A DNA stretch of 64,000 nucleotides from JAUXFS01 sp963772635. GTDB lineage: Bacteria > Pseudomonadota > Alphaproteobacteria > Rhodospirillales > Defluviicoccaceae. The stretch lies in assembly GCA_963772635.1 (NCBI GenBank), contig CAVYYK010000032.1, positions 124,001 to 188,000 on the forward strand. The letters are read 5' to 3'. Under the pieces are notes generated by a model, which did no database searches, was not told the DNA's origin, and saw only the letters and a list, made by a program, of their open reading frames with translations. Positions 1 to 9,797 of the stretch are shown here, piece after piece. Position numbers and translations under genes: made by a program. Position 1 is the first letter of the stretch; every line of letters starts with the position of its first letter.

Positions 1-42
1 TCGAAAGCCGGTAACCCCGCTCCCGGCATAGTACTGGCCTAA

Positions 43-308
43 GGGTCTGTTGGGGAATAAGTGATGCGTTTGGCGGGAGCGATTTTTCGCCAGGGTCAGG
101 AGCGGGCGGCGCGGTGGGGTGGGGTCCCCATGAGCCGCCCGCGACGCCGCCCTGGCGAAAAAGCGCCCCGTCCCGCCGGGATCCGGCGCCATCGGCCCGC
201 TGCCGCGTCGCTCGTCGTCGAATATGCCCGGCATGTCCTTCCTCCTCGCTTCTAACAGCGGGCCAATGGCGCTCGGACCAAACGCGTCACTTATTCCCCA
301 ACAGACCC
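43..308. mobile_element. MITE-like element 1 with long terminal inverted repeats
   Basis: The ends are inverted repeats of about 31 bp (43-73 and 278-308) with one mismatch, beginning GGGTCTGTTGGGGAATAA. Both ends are flanked by the trinucleotide TAA (40-42 and 309-311), which reads as a 3-bp target duplication of the TNA type used by some IS5-group elements. Inside, 73-110 can pair imperfectly with 133-177, so much of the element can fold on itself. It is 266 bp and has no credible gene. It lies 15 bp past the stop codon of sixA. A non-autonomous element mobilised by a transposase elsewhere is the likely explanation; the family is inferred only from the TSD. Confidence 0.75.
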
Positions 309-323
309 TAAGTCGACTTGATC

Positions 324-842
324 TCAATCCGACTCCAGGTCCCTGGGGCGAACGAAGGCGTCCAGTCGGGCGCATCCGGCTTCGAGTTCCCGCCAGTTCT
401 CGATATTGGCGGACAACACCGCCAACGCCCCGGTGGGAAACTTGCTCGCGAGCCGGATGCGGGCATCCCCTTCGCCGGAACCGACAAGAGCCCGGGCCAG
501 TGTCTCCAGACCCGGATTGTGGCCGATGATCATCACCGAGGCGGTATCCCCGAGGCGACGCAGTCTCCGCAACAACGCGGGCGCGTCTGCCAGGTAGATG
601 CCCTTCTCGAAGCGGGTGGGAACGGCCCCGCCGAACAACTCGAGCATCCGGTCCAGAGTTTCGCGCGTACGCCGCGACGGAGAACAGAGAATCTGGGCCG
701 GGCCGATGCCGTTGCGGGCGACGTAAGCGGCCATCAACTCCCCTGCGCGACGGCCACGCTTGCCGAGCGGACGGTCGAAGTCTTCGAGATTCTTGTCCTT
801 CCAGCTCGACTTGAAATGGCGAAGAAGATAGAGCGTTTTCAT
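324..842 (-). CDS. sixA: SixA-type phosphohistidine phosphatase
   Basis: This 172-aa protein belongs to the histidine phosphatase (phosphoglycerate mutase-like) superfamily. The catalytic RHG-type motif is at the very N-terminus as LLRHFKSSW, with the nucleophilic His in RH. SixA-type enzymes are small and lack the long insertions of mutases, which fits this length. In the family they remove phosphate from phosphohistidine, for example on HPt domains. The gene lies 35 bp downstream of ppk1 on the same strand, so it may be the third gene of the pap-ppk1-sixA unit. The ATG at 842 is the only start that keeps the motif at the N-terminus. A MITE sits just beyond the stop. The substrate is inferred from the family only. 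Confidence 0.85.
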   Translation of the reverse strand: MKTLYLLRHFKSSWKDKNLEDFDRPLGKRGRRAGELMAAYVARNGIGPAQILCSPSRRTRETLDRMLELFGGAVPTRFEKGIYLADAPALLRRLRRLGDTASVMIIGHNPGLETLARALVGSGEGDARIRLASKFPTGALAVLSANIENWRELEAGCARLDAFVRPRDLESD

Positions 843-877
843 GAGCGACAGGGGCTAGAGAAAGCTGCTCGCGGCAC

Positions 878-3224
878 TCACTTGGGTGCGCGACGGGCGA
901 ACGCCCGGGGCTTGACCTTGCGCAGCCGCTTCGCCCGTTCGGAGCGTCGCTCCGCCAAGTCGATGAGGACCTGCTGACTCCCGCGGGCGTGACGTCCGCG
1001 TTTCGTCCGGCGCTGGACGTAGGTGCCGTCTGGCTGCATGTCCCAGGCGTTGCGCCGATCGCTGAGTTGGGCTTCGAAGATCGTTCGCAACTCCCTCCGC
1101 AACAAGGGCTGCTCGATGGGCGTCAGCACCTCCACCCGGCTTTCGAGGTTGCGGGTCATCAAGTCGGCGGAGCCGACGAAATACTCTTCGTCGCCGCCGT
1201 TATGGAAGTAGTAGATCCGGGTATGCTCGAGGAAACGGCCGACGATGCCGATCACCGTGATGTTTTCCGACAGCCCCGGGATACCCGGGCGCAGGCGGCA
1301 GGTATCGCGGATGATCAACTCCACCTTGACCCCCGCCCGCGACGCCCGATACAGCGCCTCGACGATATCCGGGTCCTCCAGGGCGTTGGCCTTGAACCGG
1401 ATCAACCCCGGAGTGCCCCCGGTATGAATGCCGATCTCGCGCTCGATCTTGGCGAGCAGCGCCTTTTTCATGGACGTCGGTGCCGCCAACAGCTTGCGAT
1501 AGTTGCGAGCGGGACCGGCAGCCGGTGGTCAGGTAGTTGAACAACTCGCCGACATCGAGCCCTCTCTCTCGGTCGCCGGCCAGCACCCCCAGATCCGAAT
1601 ACTGCCGCGCGTTGCCGGCGTGGTAATTGCCTGTACCGATGTGAATGTAACGGCGCAGCCCGTTGTAGTCGCGGCGGACCACCAGGATCAGCTTGGCGTG
1701 GGTCTTGAGACCGAGCACGCCGTAGGTGACATGGATGCCGGCTTCTTCCATGCGGCCGGCCCACTGGATGTTGGCGGCCTCGTCGAAGCGGGCCTTCAAC
1801 TCGACGACGACCGCAACCTGTTTGCCGTTGCGCGCGGCCTCGATGAGATGGTCGATGATGTTGGTGTCGGCGGAGGTTCGGTACAGGGTCATCTTGATCG
1901 CATAGACCTTGGGGTCCGTCGCCGCCTCGCGGACGAAGCGGACGACCGACGTCGCGAACAATTCGTAGGGGTGATGGAGCAGGATCGGGCCGTTCTCGCG
2001 GATGATATGGAAGATGTTGTCCCGGTCCTGGAGCATGACGTTGGTGATCGGCTGATGGGGCGGCTCGTGCAGCTCCGGAAGATTGAGCTGGGCCAGTTCC
2101 ATCAGGTCGCGCATCCCGATCATCACGTCGCTCTCGTAGACGTCGTTTTCCTCGTCGAGGCCCAGTTCGGCGGCGAGCATCCCGCGATGATGGGGATCGA
2201 TGTCCGTTTCGGTCTGCAGGCGGACGATCGGGGCGAACTTGCGTTCGCGAAGCTCGGCCTCGATCATCGCGACGAGATCGTCGGCCTGTTCCTCGTCCCG
2301 CTCGGTGTTGGCGTTGCGGGTGACCCGGAACAGCTCGACGGACGCGATCTCCATTCCTGGGAACAAGTCCCCGAGGCAATGGGCCATAACGTCTTCGAGC
2401 ATGACGAAACGGTTATCGGAACCTACCCGCAGGAACCGGGGAACGCCCGCCCCGACCGGCACCTTGACCCGCGCCATCGTCAGTTCCGGTTGCTGGGGAA
2501 ACCGCAAGGTGACCAGGAGGTTCAACGAGAGGTTGGAGAGGAATGGAAAGGGATGGGCGGGGTCCATCGCCAGCGGCGTCACGAGAGGAAAAATGTTCTC
2601 GTAATAATGGTCGCGGATCGCCTTTTGTTCATCCTTGGACAGCTTGCCGAACGAGTGAATAATGACCTTGTTTTGTCGAAGATCTCTGAGCAGTTCCCGG
2701 TAAAGCCGTTGTTTCTCTCTCTGGAATTTGGCGATCAGGGCTCGACACCCCTCGAGCTGCTGGCTGGGGTTGCGGCCATCGACGGTCAGTTTTTGAACTC
2801 CCGCCCCGATCTGCTGTTTCAAACCGCCAATCCGTTTCATGAAGAACTCGTCCATGTTCGAATCGGCGATCGCCAGGAACTTGGTTCGTTCGAGAATTGG
2901 GTTGCGCTCGTCCCGGGCCTCGTTGAGCACTCGAAAATTGAACTGGAGCCAGGTCAGTTCCCGATTGAGATAAAGATCGGCAGCGCGGAGGTCGAACGCC
3001 TCCACCGCACTTGGCGCGGCAGGGACGCCACCATCGTCGTCTCTGCCGTCGGCGTGCAGGAATGGGCGCGGAGCATTGGGGCGGACAGGCAGATCGAGCA
3101 CTTTCGCGGGACCCGGCGCCTGCTTCTCGTCAACCGACCTCTGATCGCCACCCTCACCCCTCGCACGCGCGGGTCGAGGACCGTCGGCGTTCGCCGCTCC
3201 CTTTTGTTCCGTTCGCTCCGTCAT
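878..3224 (-). CDS. ppk1: Polyphosphate kinase 1, interrupted by one frameshift
   Basis: PPK1 makes polyphosphate from ATP, reversibly, at the membrane or cytosol. The N-terminal domain (DLYLNRELTWLQFN, then FFMKRIGGLKQQI) and the catalytic region with the phospho-accepting His in GLKTHAK and with HIGTGNYH are in one frame. The C-terminal part (MKKALLAKIEREI, RIYYFHNGGDEEYF) is in another frame. One extra base near 1514 after LTTG explains the switch; removing it restores a normal PPK1 of about 780 aa. The start is the ATG at 3224, which overlaps the pap stop as ATGA and implies translational coupling. About 60 residues ahead of the conserved domain are low-complexity, Pro/Arg-rich. All known key residues are present across the two frames, so I favour consensus error over a real pseudogene. 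Confidence 0.9.
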
Positions 3225-4834
3225 CCTGTCCTCTTGAGTTTTTGCTTGCGGGCGCGCTTCGATCCCTCCTCCTCGTAACGGCCGATCCCGGCTTCCAGTC
3301 GATCGCACACGGTTGCAAGCACCTTGATCCGGGCGAACCGTTTGTCGTTACCCTCGATCAGCGTCCACGGCGCCAGCGTGGTGCTGGTGCGTTCGATCAT
3401 GTCGTTGACGGCAATTTCGTAATCGTCCCATTTTTCCCGGTTGCGCCAGTCTTCCTCCGTCAGTTTCCAGCGTTTGTAGAGCACGCCTTCCCGAGCCTTG
3501 AAGCGCGCCAACTGCTCCTCCTGGGTGATGTGCACCCAGAATTTGCAAAGGACGATGCCGTGCCGGACCAATTGATCCTCGAAATCGTCGATCTCCGCGT
3601 AGGCGCGTTTCCACTCGGGTTCGCTGGCGAATCCCTCCACCCGTTCGACCAGCACCCGCCCGTACCAGCTGCGATCGTAGATGGTGAACCGCCCGGCGCG
3701 GGAAAGGTGGCGCCAGAACCGCCAGAGGTAGTGCTGGGCCTTTTCCTCGTCGGTCGGCGCGGCGATCGGAATGACCTGGTAGTCGCTCGCGTCCAGTGCG
3801 GCGATCACACGGCGAATGGCGCCGCCCTTGCCGGCGGCGTCCCAACCTTCGAATACCAGGATGGTCGAGATGCCCAAGTCCTTGGCCTTGCGCGAGCTGA
3901 GCCTGAGACGACCCTGGAGCCTCTCCAGGCTCTTGCTGTAGTTCTTCTTGTCGATTGTCTGGGCCATGTCCAGCCGACTCAGAATGGTCACTTTCGGAAT
4001 CTGAATCACCGACGCTCCGGACTGCAGTTTTCCGGCGGGAAGTCCCGCGTCCTTCGACGTCCGTGACGACGTCCCGCGCTCGCTTTCCTTGCGCTTCTCC
4101 GCGAGGATTTTTCGCCGCGTCTCGGCGTCCGCCAAATGCTTTCGGGTCGCCTCGAGGATCGTGGTGCCCACCGTCAGGCTTCGGTACCGTTTGTCGAAAC
4201 CCTCGACGATGTGCCAGGGGGCGTCCGCGGTGCTCGTTCGCGTGATCGTCCGCTCCGCCGCGACGACAAACTGGTCGTACATGTGCCAGTGGTCCCAGGC
4301 GGACTGGGTGATGCGCCAGCGCGTCAGCGGATCCTTTTCAAGCGCCTGGAGGCGCTGCTTCTGTGCCTTCTTGCCGAGATGCATCCAAAATTTGACGATC
4401 AAGGCGCCGTCATCGGCGAGACCGCGCTCAAACGCGACCACCCGATCCAGCGCCTCGTCGAACTCGGCCTCGGTCGTGTGTTCATAGACCCTGTCGAGCA
4501 ACGGCGGCGAATACCAGCTCCTCAAGAATAGACCGATCCTTCCCTTGGGCGGAAGGTCCCGCCAATAGCGCCAGTACTCGGGCCGTTCCGCCTCTTCGTC
4601 CGACGGCGAACCGAAGGCTCGGGTGATCAGCCAGCGGGCGTCGAGCCATTCGTTGAGTTGGTTGACCGTCTGTGCTTTGCCGGCACCATCGACCCCACCG
4701 AAAACGACGATCGCCGGAAACGAAGCTTCCCGCAGTTGTTGCTGCGCCTCCAGCAGCTCCGCCCGCAATGTCGCCAAGGCTTGGTGGTAGTGTTCCTTGT
4801 CGATCGCGCGTCCGAGTTCCGCAGTCCTGAACAT
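3221..4834 (-). CDS. pap: Polyphosphate:AMP phosphotransferase, two PPK2 domains
   Basis: This 537-aa protein has two tandem PPK2 domains. The first has a P-loop written GVDGAGK with a downstream LRSWYSPP lid region; the second has the full Walker A GWDAAGKGG and YDRSWYGRVLVERVEG. Two-domain PPK2 proteins (class II) phosphorylate AMP to ADP with polyphosphate, and the C-terminal domain is normally the active one. The start is set by a strong Shine-Dalgarno AGGAGG about 12 bases before ATG 4834; upstream in-frame codons give a non-conserved extension. The stop overlaps the ppk1 start (ATGA). ppx starts divergently 104 bp away, so pap, ppk1 and sixA look like one transcript. Single-domain PPK2 enzymes prefer ADP or GDP, so the AMP assignment rests on the duplicated architecture. 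Confidence 0.9.
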   Translation of the reverse strand: MFRTAELGRAIDKEHYHQALATLRAELLEAQQQLREASFPAIVVFGGVDGAGKAQTVNQLNEWLDARWLITRAFGSPSDEEAERPEYWRYWRDLPPKGRIGLFLRSWYSPPLLDRVYEHTTEAEFDEALDRVVAFERGLADDGALIVKFWMHLGKKAQKQRLQALEKDPLTRWRITQSAWDHWHMYDQFVVAAERTITRTSTADAPWHIVEGFDKRYRSLTVGTTILEATRKHLADAETRRKILAEKRKESERGTSSRTSKDAGLPAGKLQSGASVIQIPKVTILSRLDMAQTIDKKNYSKSLERLQGRLRLSSRKAKDLGISTILVFEGWDAAGKGGAIRRVIAALDASDYQVIPIAAPTDEEKAQHYLWRFWRHLSRAGRFTIYDRSWYGRVLVERVEGFASEPEWKRAYAEIDDFEDQLVRHGIVLCKFWVHITQEEQLARFKAREGVLYKRWKLTEEDWRNREKWDDYEIAVNDMIERTSTTLAPWTLIEGNDKRFARIKVLATVCDRLEAGIGRYEEEGSKRARKQKLKRTG

Positions 4835-4938
4835 TTTTCCGGTTCTCCCTCCTGGGAGATATGTTAAACCAGCATCGTCTCGGAGTCTCCCCTTGGCGTT
4901 CATTCGCAACCCCCTGACGATCCAGGAGTAGAGGTGTG

Positions 4939-6459
4939 ATGTCTGCGTCCCAACCCGCCGCGATCGCCGGAAAGGAAAAAATGTCGCAACGGGCACAACC
5001 GGCCGGCCGGGTCGGGGTCGTCGACATCGGCTCCAATACCGTCCGGCTGGTGGTCTATGACGCGCCGACCCGCCTGCCGATCCCGATCTTCAACGAAAAA
5101 GCCCAGTGCGCCCTGGGCAGCGGCGTGGCCAAGACCGGCAAGCTCAGTCCCAAGGGCGTTACCGAGGCTCTGCGCAGTCTCGCCCGATTCGTCGAACTCG
5201 CCCGGGCGATGGACGTGGGGCGCTTGCAGCTGGTGGCGACCGCGGCGGTGCGAGACGCCACCGACGGCGCGGAGTTCGTCGAACTCGCCGAGCGTACCTG
5301 CGGGCTTCCCGTGCACGTGCTGAGTGGCGCCGAGGAGGCGCGGCTGGCCGCGGTCGGCCTGCGCCACAGCACGCCGGGCGCCGATGGGGTGCTCGGCGAC
5401 CTCGGCGGCGGCAGCCTCGATCTGGTCAGCCTGAACAAAGGCGAGATCGGGTCCTTCGCGACGCTGCCGCTCGGCCACTTGCGCCTTTCCGAGGCCTCCA
5501 ACGGCGATCGCGGCGAAGCACGGAGAATTCTCGCCAGCGAGTTGGCGACGGTCCCTTGGCTTGCCGACATGAGCGGCCGGGCGGTGTATGCGGTCGGCGG
5601 CTCGTGGCGGGCGCTCGCACGCATCTTCATCGAGCAGAACCACCACCCGCTGCACGTCGTCGACAATTTCACCATCGGGTTTTTCGATGCGTTGCGGCTC
5701 GCCGATCTGATCGCCCGCCTGAGCAGCAACACGGTTGAAATGCTCTCCGGAATTGCCCGCCGGCGGATCGACACGCTGCCGTTCGCGGCGATGGCGTTGT
5801 CGGCGCTGCTGGAGGCCGCCCGACCCTCGCATGTGGTGTTTTCCGCCTTCGGCATGCGCGAAGGGCAGATGCTGGAGCTGCTGCCGGCGGAGCTGCGAGG
5901 GCAGGATCCGCTGATCAGCGCGTGCGAAAGCCAGGCCGAACGCACCGGCCGGTTCGCCATGCACGGCGAGGAAATTCTCGATTGGATGACGCCGTTGTTC
6001 CCCGACGAATCGGAGGCGCAACGCCGGCTGCGCCTCGCCACCTGCCTTCTGAGCGATATCGGCTGGAGCGAGCATCCGGACTATCGGGCGCTCCATTCCT
6101 ACCATCGGGTGCTGCGCATCCCCTATCCGGAACTCACCCACCCGGACAGGGCGGAGATGGCGCTCGCGGTCCTCGTCCGTTACGACGGCGACTCCGAAGA
6201 CCAATTTGTCGCGCCCCATCGCAAATTGCTCGACGAGGATCGTCTCTCCCGCGCGCGGGTGATCGGTCTCGCGCTTCGTCTTGCTCACACGCTTTCAGGC
6301 GGCGCGCCGGGTTTGCTGCCGCAGACCCGCATGAAGTTCAAGGACGAACGGCTGATCCTGGAAGTCCCCGACGACAGCCCGGTGTTCCTCAGCGAAGCGG
6401 TCGAGCGCCGGTTAAAGACCCTCGCCCGCAGCATGGATCTCAAGCCGAAGATCGGATAA
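4939..6459 (+). CDS. ppx: Exopolyphosphatase, Ppx/GppA family
   Basis: This 506-aa enzyme releases phosphate from polyphosphate ends (Ppx) or hydrolyses pppGpp (GppA). The ASKHA fold phosphate-binding loops are visible: VVDIGSNTVRLVVYD near residue 25, ATAAVRDATDG, LSGAEEARLA and GDLGGGSLDLV near residue 155. The C-terminal half has the HD-like helical region with LATCLLSDIGW. ATG 4939 follows AGGAG at 4924-4928; a GTG at 4936 and an ATG at 4981 (after AAGGAA) are alternatives, and the conserved domain begins shortly after 4981. It is divergent from pap, so synthesis and breakdown genes share the 104-bp spacer 4835-4938. The family cannot separate Ppx from GppA activity by sequence alone; the setting next to ppk1 favours polyphosphate. 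Confidence 0.9.
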   Translation: MSASQPAAIAGKEKMSQRAQPAGRVGVVDIGSNTVRLVVYDAPTRLPIPIFNEKAQCALGSGVAKTGKLSPKGVTEALRSLARFVELARAMDVGRLQLVATAAVRDATDGAEFVELAERTCGLPVHVLSGAEEARLAAVGLRHSTPGADGVLGDLGGGSLDLVSLNKGEIGSFATLPLGHLRLSEASNGDRGEARRILASELATVPWLADMSGRAVYAVGGSWRALARIFIEQNHHPLHVVDNFTIGFFDALRLADLIARLSSNTVEMLSGIARRRIDTLPFAAMALSALLEAARPSHVVFSAFGMREGQMLELLPAELRGQDPLISACESQAERTGRFAMHGEEILDWMTPLFPDESEAQRRLRLATCLLSDIGWSEHPDYRALHSYHRVLRIPYPELTHPDRAEMALAVLVRYDGDSEDQFVAPHRKLLDEDRLSRARVIGLALRLAHTLSGGAPGLLPQTRMKFKDERLILEVPDDSPVFLSEAVERRLKTLARSMDLKPKIG

Positions 6460-6484
6460 GCGTCCGGCTCGAATTCCGTTGGGA

Positions 6485-7702
6485 TTACTCGGCGTAGCTC
6501 CGCACGTCCGACGGGCTCGGGCGCACCGAGCGCGAACCGTCGTCCGCAACCGCGACGTCGACCAGGGCCAGCTTCTTGCCCCGAAGTGCCAGCGCCGATC
6601 GGCCCCGTCGCAGCTTGAGGGCATCCTCGCCGAACACCTGCCACCGCCAGCCGTGCAGCGCCGGCACGTCGGCGTCCTCGCCGAGCGCGGCGATCATCTC
6701 CACGTCGGCGGAAGACGCCACCAGCTTCTGCGCAACGTCCTGGTCGTCGCACTTCATCTTCAACAGAACCTTGAGCAGATCGGCGACCGGGCCCGAACCG
6801 CGCGGCATTTCGCGCTTTTCTTCCGGCTGCGGCCTCTCTGCTTCGGGCACCGCCAGGCCCCGGGCTACCGCCGACAAAACCTGGGTGCCCCAAGGCCCCT
6901 CGGCGAGCTTATGCCCCAGACCGCGGGTCCGCGCCAGTTCGTCTCGGGTTGTCGGCGTGTGATGGGCGATCTCGATGAGCGCCTCGTCGCGCAGCACGCG
7001 GGGACGGGGGATGTCCCTTTGCTGCGCCTCTTGCTCACGCCACGCGGCAAGCTCGCGCAGCACCGCCAGAAACCGGGCGTTGCCGCCGCGGGTCTTCATC
7101 CGGCGGAACGCCTGCATCGGCTCGATGTCGTAGATGGCGGGATCGGTCAGCTCCGCCATTTCCTCGGCCAACCACTCGGCGCGACCGCTGCTCTCCAGCT
7201 TTTGCTTGAGCTTGCCATAGACCACGCGCAGATGGGTCACGTCGCTCAGCGCGTAGTCGATCTGCCGTTGGCTCAGCGGCCGCAGCGACCAGTCGGTAAA
7301 CCGGGAGCCCTTGTCGAGCTTCGCCCGGGCCAGCTTGGCGACGAGGGTCTCGTAGCTGACCTGATCGCCGAAACCGCAGACCATCGCCGCCACCTGGGTA
7401 TCGAACACCGGCGTCGGCAACCGCCCCGCCAGATACTGGAAAATCTCCAGGTCCTGCCGGGCGGCATGGAATACCTTCACCGTCTCCGGTTCCGCCAGCA
7501 TCTCGAACAAGGGCCCCAGATCGATGCCGTCGGCCAGCGGATCGATGGCGGCGGCGTCCTCCGGCCCGGCTACCTGGACCAGGCACAGCTTCGGCCAGTA
7601 GGTGCGCTCGCGCATGAATTCGGTGTCGACGGTAACGAACTCGGCGCCGGAAAGGCGCCGGCAAAAGGCGGCGAGCGCCGCGCTGTCGGTAATAAGGCTC
7701 AT
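6485..7702 (-). CDS. rnd: Ribonuclease D
   Basis: A 405-aa 3'-5' exoribonuclease acting in tRNA and stable RNA 3'-end trimming. The DEDD exonuclease motifs are clear: FVTVDTEFMRE near residue 22, KVFHAARQDLEIF near 75, and YALSDVTHL near 150 with Tyr of the DEDDy type. A helical HRDC-like region follows (RELAAWREQEAQQRDIPRP and beyond). The C-terminal 100 residues are less conserved, as usual. It converges with ppx (25 bp between stops) and is divergent from aspS. The aspS-rnd-ppx neighbourhood is common in alphaproteobacteria. The 254-bp spacer to aspS (7703-7956) must hold both promoters; I see no clear consensus sequence in it. Confidence 0.95.
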   Translation of the reverse strand: MSLITDSAALAAFCRRLSGAEFVTVDTEFMRERTYWPKLCLVQVAGPEDAAAIDPLADGIDLGPLFEMLAEPETVKVFHAARQDLEIFQYLAGRLPTPVFDTQVAAMVCGFGDQVSYETLVAKLARAKLDKGSRFTDWSLRPLSQRQIDYALSDVTHLRVVYGKLKQKLESSGRAEWLAEEMAELTDPAIYDIEPMQAFRRMKTRGGNARFLAVLRELAAWREQEAQQRDIPRPRVLRDEALIEIAHHTPTTRDELARTRGLGHKLAEGPWGTQVLSAVARGLAVPEAERPQPEEKREMPRGSGPVADLLKVLLKMKCDDQDVAQKLVASSADVEMIAALGEDADVPALHGWRWQVFGEDALKLRRGRSALALRGKKLALVDVAVADDGSRSVRPSPSDVRSYAE

Positions 7703-7956
7703 GACCGGGAGCCTATACAGGCAAATGCAACCTGCGGGAAGGGTGCTGACAACGGGATCGGATCGACACCGCCGACCTCCGGTGTGGTTTTTTCATCGAT
7801 TTGGCAGATTTCTAACCACAAGGTCGCGAAAATGCTAAAAGGCTGCGGCGAAGGGCCTGAGCGCTTCGCGGTCGTCGTTCGGAGGGCGAGACCGATCGCC
7901 CGCCGATTTCATCGTACTGAACACGCTTCCCATACACCCCGGCTGAACTGAACACC

Positions 7957-9762
7957 ATGCATCCGTATCGCACCCACACCTGCGGCGAACTTCGCCTCCA
8001 ACACGCCGAAGCCCCTGCGAGACTCTCGGGCTGGATCCACCGCAAGCGTGATCACGGCAATCTGCTGTTCATCGATCTCCGCGACCACTACGGCGTCACC
8101 CAGTGCGTCATCGATGTCAGCAGCCCGCTGTTCGCGGTCGCCGAGAACGCCCGGCCCGAGAGCGTGATCACCGTCACCGGCAGGGTGGTCCCCCGGTCCG
8201 CGGACACCGTCAACCACATCCTTCCCACCGGCGAAGTGGAGCTGGTCATCGAGGAACTGCACGTGGACTCGCCGGCCGACGTGTTGCCGCTGCAGGTTGC
8301 GGGAGAGCAGGAGTACGGCGAGGATACGCGGCTCAGGTACCGTTTTCTCGACCTCCGGCGCGACCGGATCCACGGCAACATCGTGCTGCGTAGCGCGATC
8401 ATCGCCTCGATCCGGCGGCGGATGACCGAAGCCGGGTTCATGGAGTTCCAGACGCCGATCCTGACCGCGAGCTCGCCGGAGGGTGCGCGCGACTACCTGG
8501 TGCCGAGCCGCCAGCACCCGGGCAAGTTCTACGCGTTGCCGCAGGCGCCACAGCAGTTCAAGCAGCTGCTGATGGCCTCCGGGTTCGACCGCTACTTCCA
8601 GATCGCGCCGTGCTTCCGCGACGAGGACGCCCGCGCCGACCGCTCGCCGGGCGAGTTCTACCAGCTCGACTTCGAAATGGCGTTCGCCACCCAGGACGAC
8701 GTGTTCGCCGCGATCGAACCGGTGCTGCATGGCGTGTTCGTCGAATTCGGAGGGGATCGCCAGGTGACCGAGCTGCCGTTCCCGCGCATTCCCTACGACG
8801 AGAGCATGCTCAAGTACGGCTCCGACAAGCCGGACCTGCGCAACCCGATCGAGATGACCGACGTCACCGAGGCGTTCCGCGGCGGCGGCTTCGGCCTGTT
8901 CGCCCGCAATATCGACAAGGGAGCCATCGTCCGCGCCATTCCCGCGCCCGGCGCCGCCGGCCAGCCGCGCAGCTTCTTCGACAAGCTCAACGACTGGGCC
9001 CGCGAACAGGGCGCCGGCGGCCTCGGCTATATCATCTTCGCCGACGGCGAGGCGAAAGGTCCGATCGGCAAGAACCTGGAACCGCAACGGACGGCTTCGA
9101 TCCGATCGGCGACCGGTGCCGGCGACGGCGACGCGGTGTTTTTCGTCTGTTTGAACAGGAAGGAGGCCGAGAGGTTCTCGGCGTCCGCCCGCGAACGCAT
9201 CTGCGACGAGCTCGGTCTCCGCGAGAAGGGGACCTTCCGCTTCCTCTGGGTGGTCGATTACCCGGCCTACGAGATGAACGAGGACACCGGCCGCATCGAG
9301 TTCAGCCACAACCCGTTCTCGATGCCGCAGGGCGGGCTCGAGGCGCTCGAGACGATGGACCCGCTGGAGATCAAGGCGTTCCAGTACGACATCGTCTGCA
9401 ACGGCGTCGAGCTCTCCAGCGGCGCGATCCGCAACCACCGCCCCGACATCATGGTCAAGGCGTTCGCCATCGCCGGCTACAGCGAGGACGACGTGCGCGA
9501 GCGGTTCGGCGGCCTGTTCCACGCCTTCTCCTACGGCGCCCCACCCCACGGCGGCTGCGCGCCCGGCATCGACCGCATCGTGATGATGCTCGCCGACGAG
9601 CCCAACATCCGCGAGGTCATCGCCTTCCCGATGAACCAGCAGGCCCAGGACCTCTTGATGGGCGCCCCCGCCGAAGCCGAGCCCGAACGCCTCAAGGAAC
9701 TCCACATCCGCCTCGACCTGCCGAAGCCGAAGAAGGTCGGGGTGGCCGGCGGCGGTGCCTAG
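7957..9762 (+). CDS. aspS: Aspartyl-tRNA synthetase
   Basis: A full-length 601-aa bacterial-type class II synthetase that charges tRNA(Asp). The N-terminal OB fold (CGELRLQHAEAPARLSGW) reads the anticodon. Motif 2 is FRDEDARADRSPGEFYQLD; motif 3 is GGCAPGIDRIVMML. The long bacterial GAD insertion domain between motifs 2 and 3 is present (GDGDAVFFVCLN). Length and start (MHPYRTHTCGEL) match the family. In organisms with GatCAB this enzyme may also charge tRNA(Asn); that cannot be decided from this window. No frame damage is visible, unlike many neighbours. It ends 36 bp from the convergent vapC. Confidence 0.97.
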   Translation: MHPYRTHTCGELRLQHAEAPARLSGWIHRKRDHGNLLFIDLRDHYGVTQCVIDVSSPLFAVAENARPESVITVTGRVVPRSADTVNHILPTGEVELVIEELHVDSPADVLPLQVAGEQEYGEDTRLRYRFLDLRRDRIHGNIVLRSAIIASIRRRMTEAGFMEFQTPILTASSPEGARDYLVPSRQHPGKFYALPQAPQQFKQLLMASGFDRYFQIAPCFRDEDARADRSPGEFYQLDFEMAFATQDDVFAAIEPVLHGVFVEFGGDRQVTELPFPRIPYDESMLKYGSDKPDLRNPIEMTDVTEAFRGGGFGLFARNIDKGAIVRAIPAPGAAGQPRSFFDKLNDWAREQGAGGLGYIIFADGEAKGPIGKNLEPQRTASIRSATGAGDGDAVFFVCLNRKEAERFSASARERICDELGLREKGTFRFLWVVDYPAYEMNEDTGRIEFSHNPFSMPQGGLEALETMDPLEIKAFQYDIVCNGVELSSGAIRNHRPDIMVKAFAIAGYSEDDVRERFGGLFHAFSYGAPPHGGCAPGIDRIVMMLADEPNIREVIAFPMNQQAQDLLMGAPAEAEPERLKELHIRLDLPKPKKVGVAGGGA

Positions 9763-9797
9763 CTCGTTCGATCGACATTCGGCGACTGATGCGGCCG

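Noticed and set aside
878..3224. ppk1 as a true pseudogene
   Set aside because: Only one base separates two perfectly conserved halves, and similar +1 breaks occur in essential-type genes such as tsaC, so sequence error is more likely.
1503..3278. Long plus-strand frame of 591 codons antisense to ppk1
   Set aside because: Composition is that of a shadow of a GC-rich gene and no motif is visible, while the minus strand carries conserved PPK1 motifs.
7909..9705. Minus-strand frame of 598 codons antisense to aspS
   Set aside because: Pure shadow: aspS has all class II synthetase motifs and the antisense product has none.
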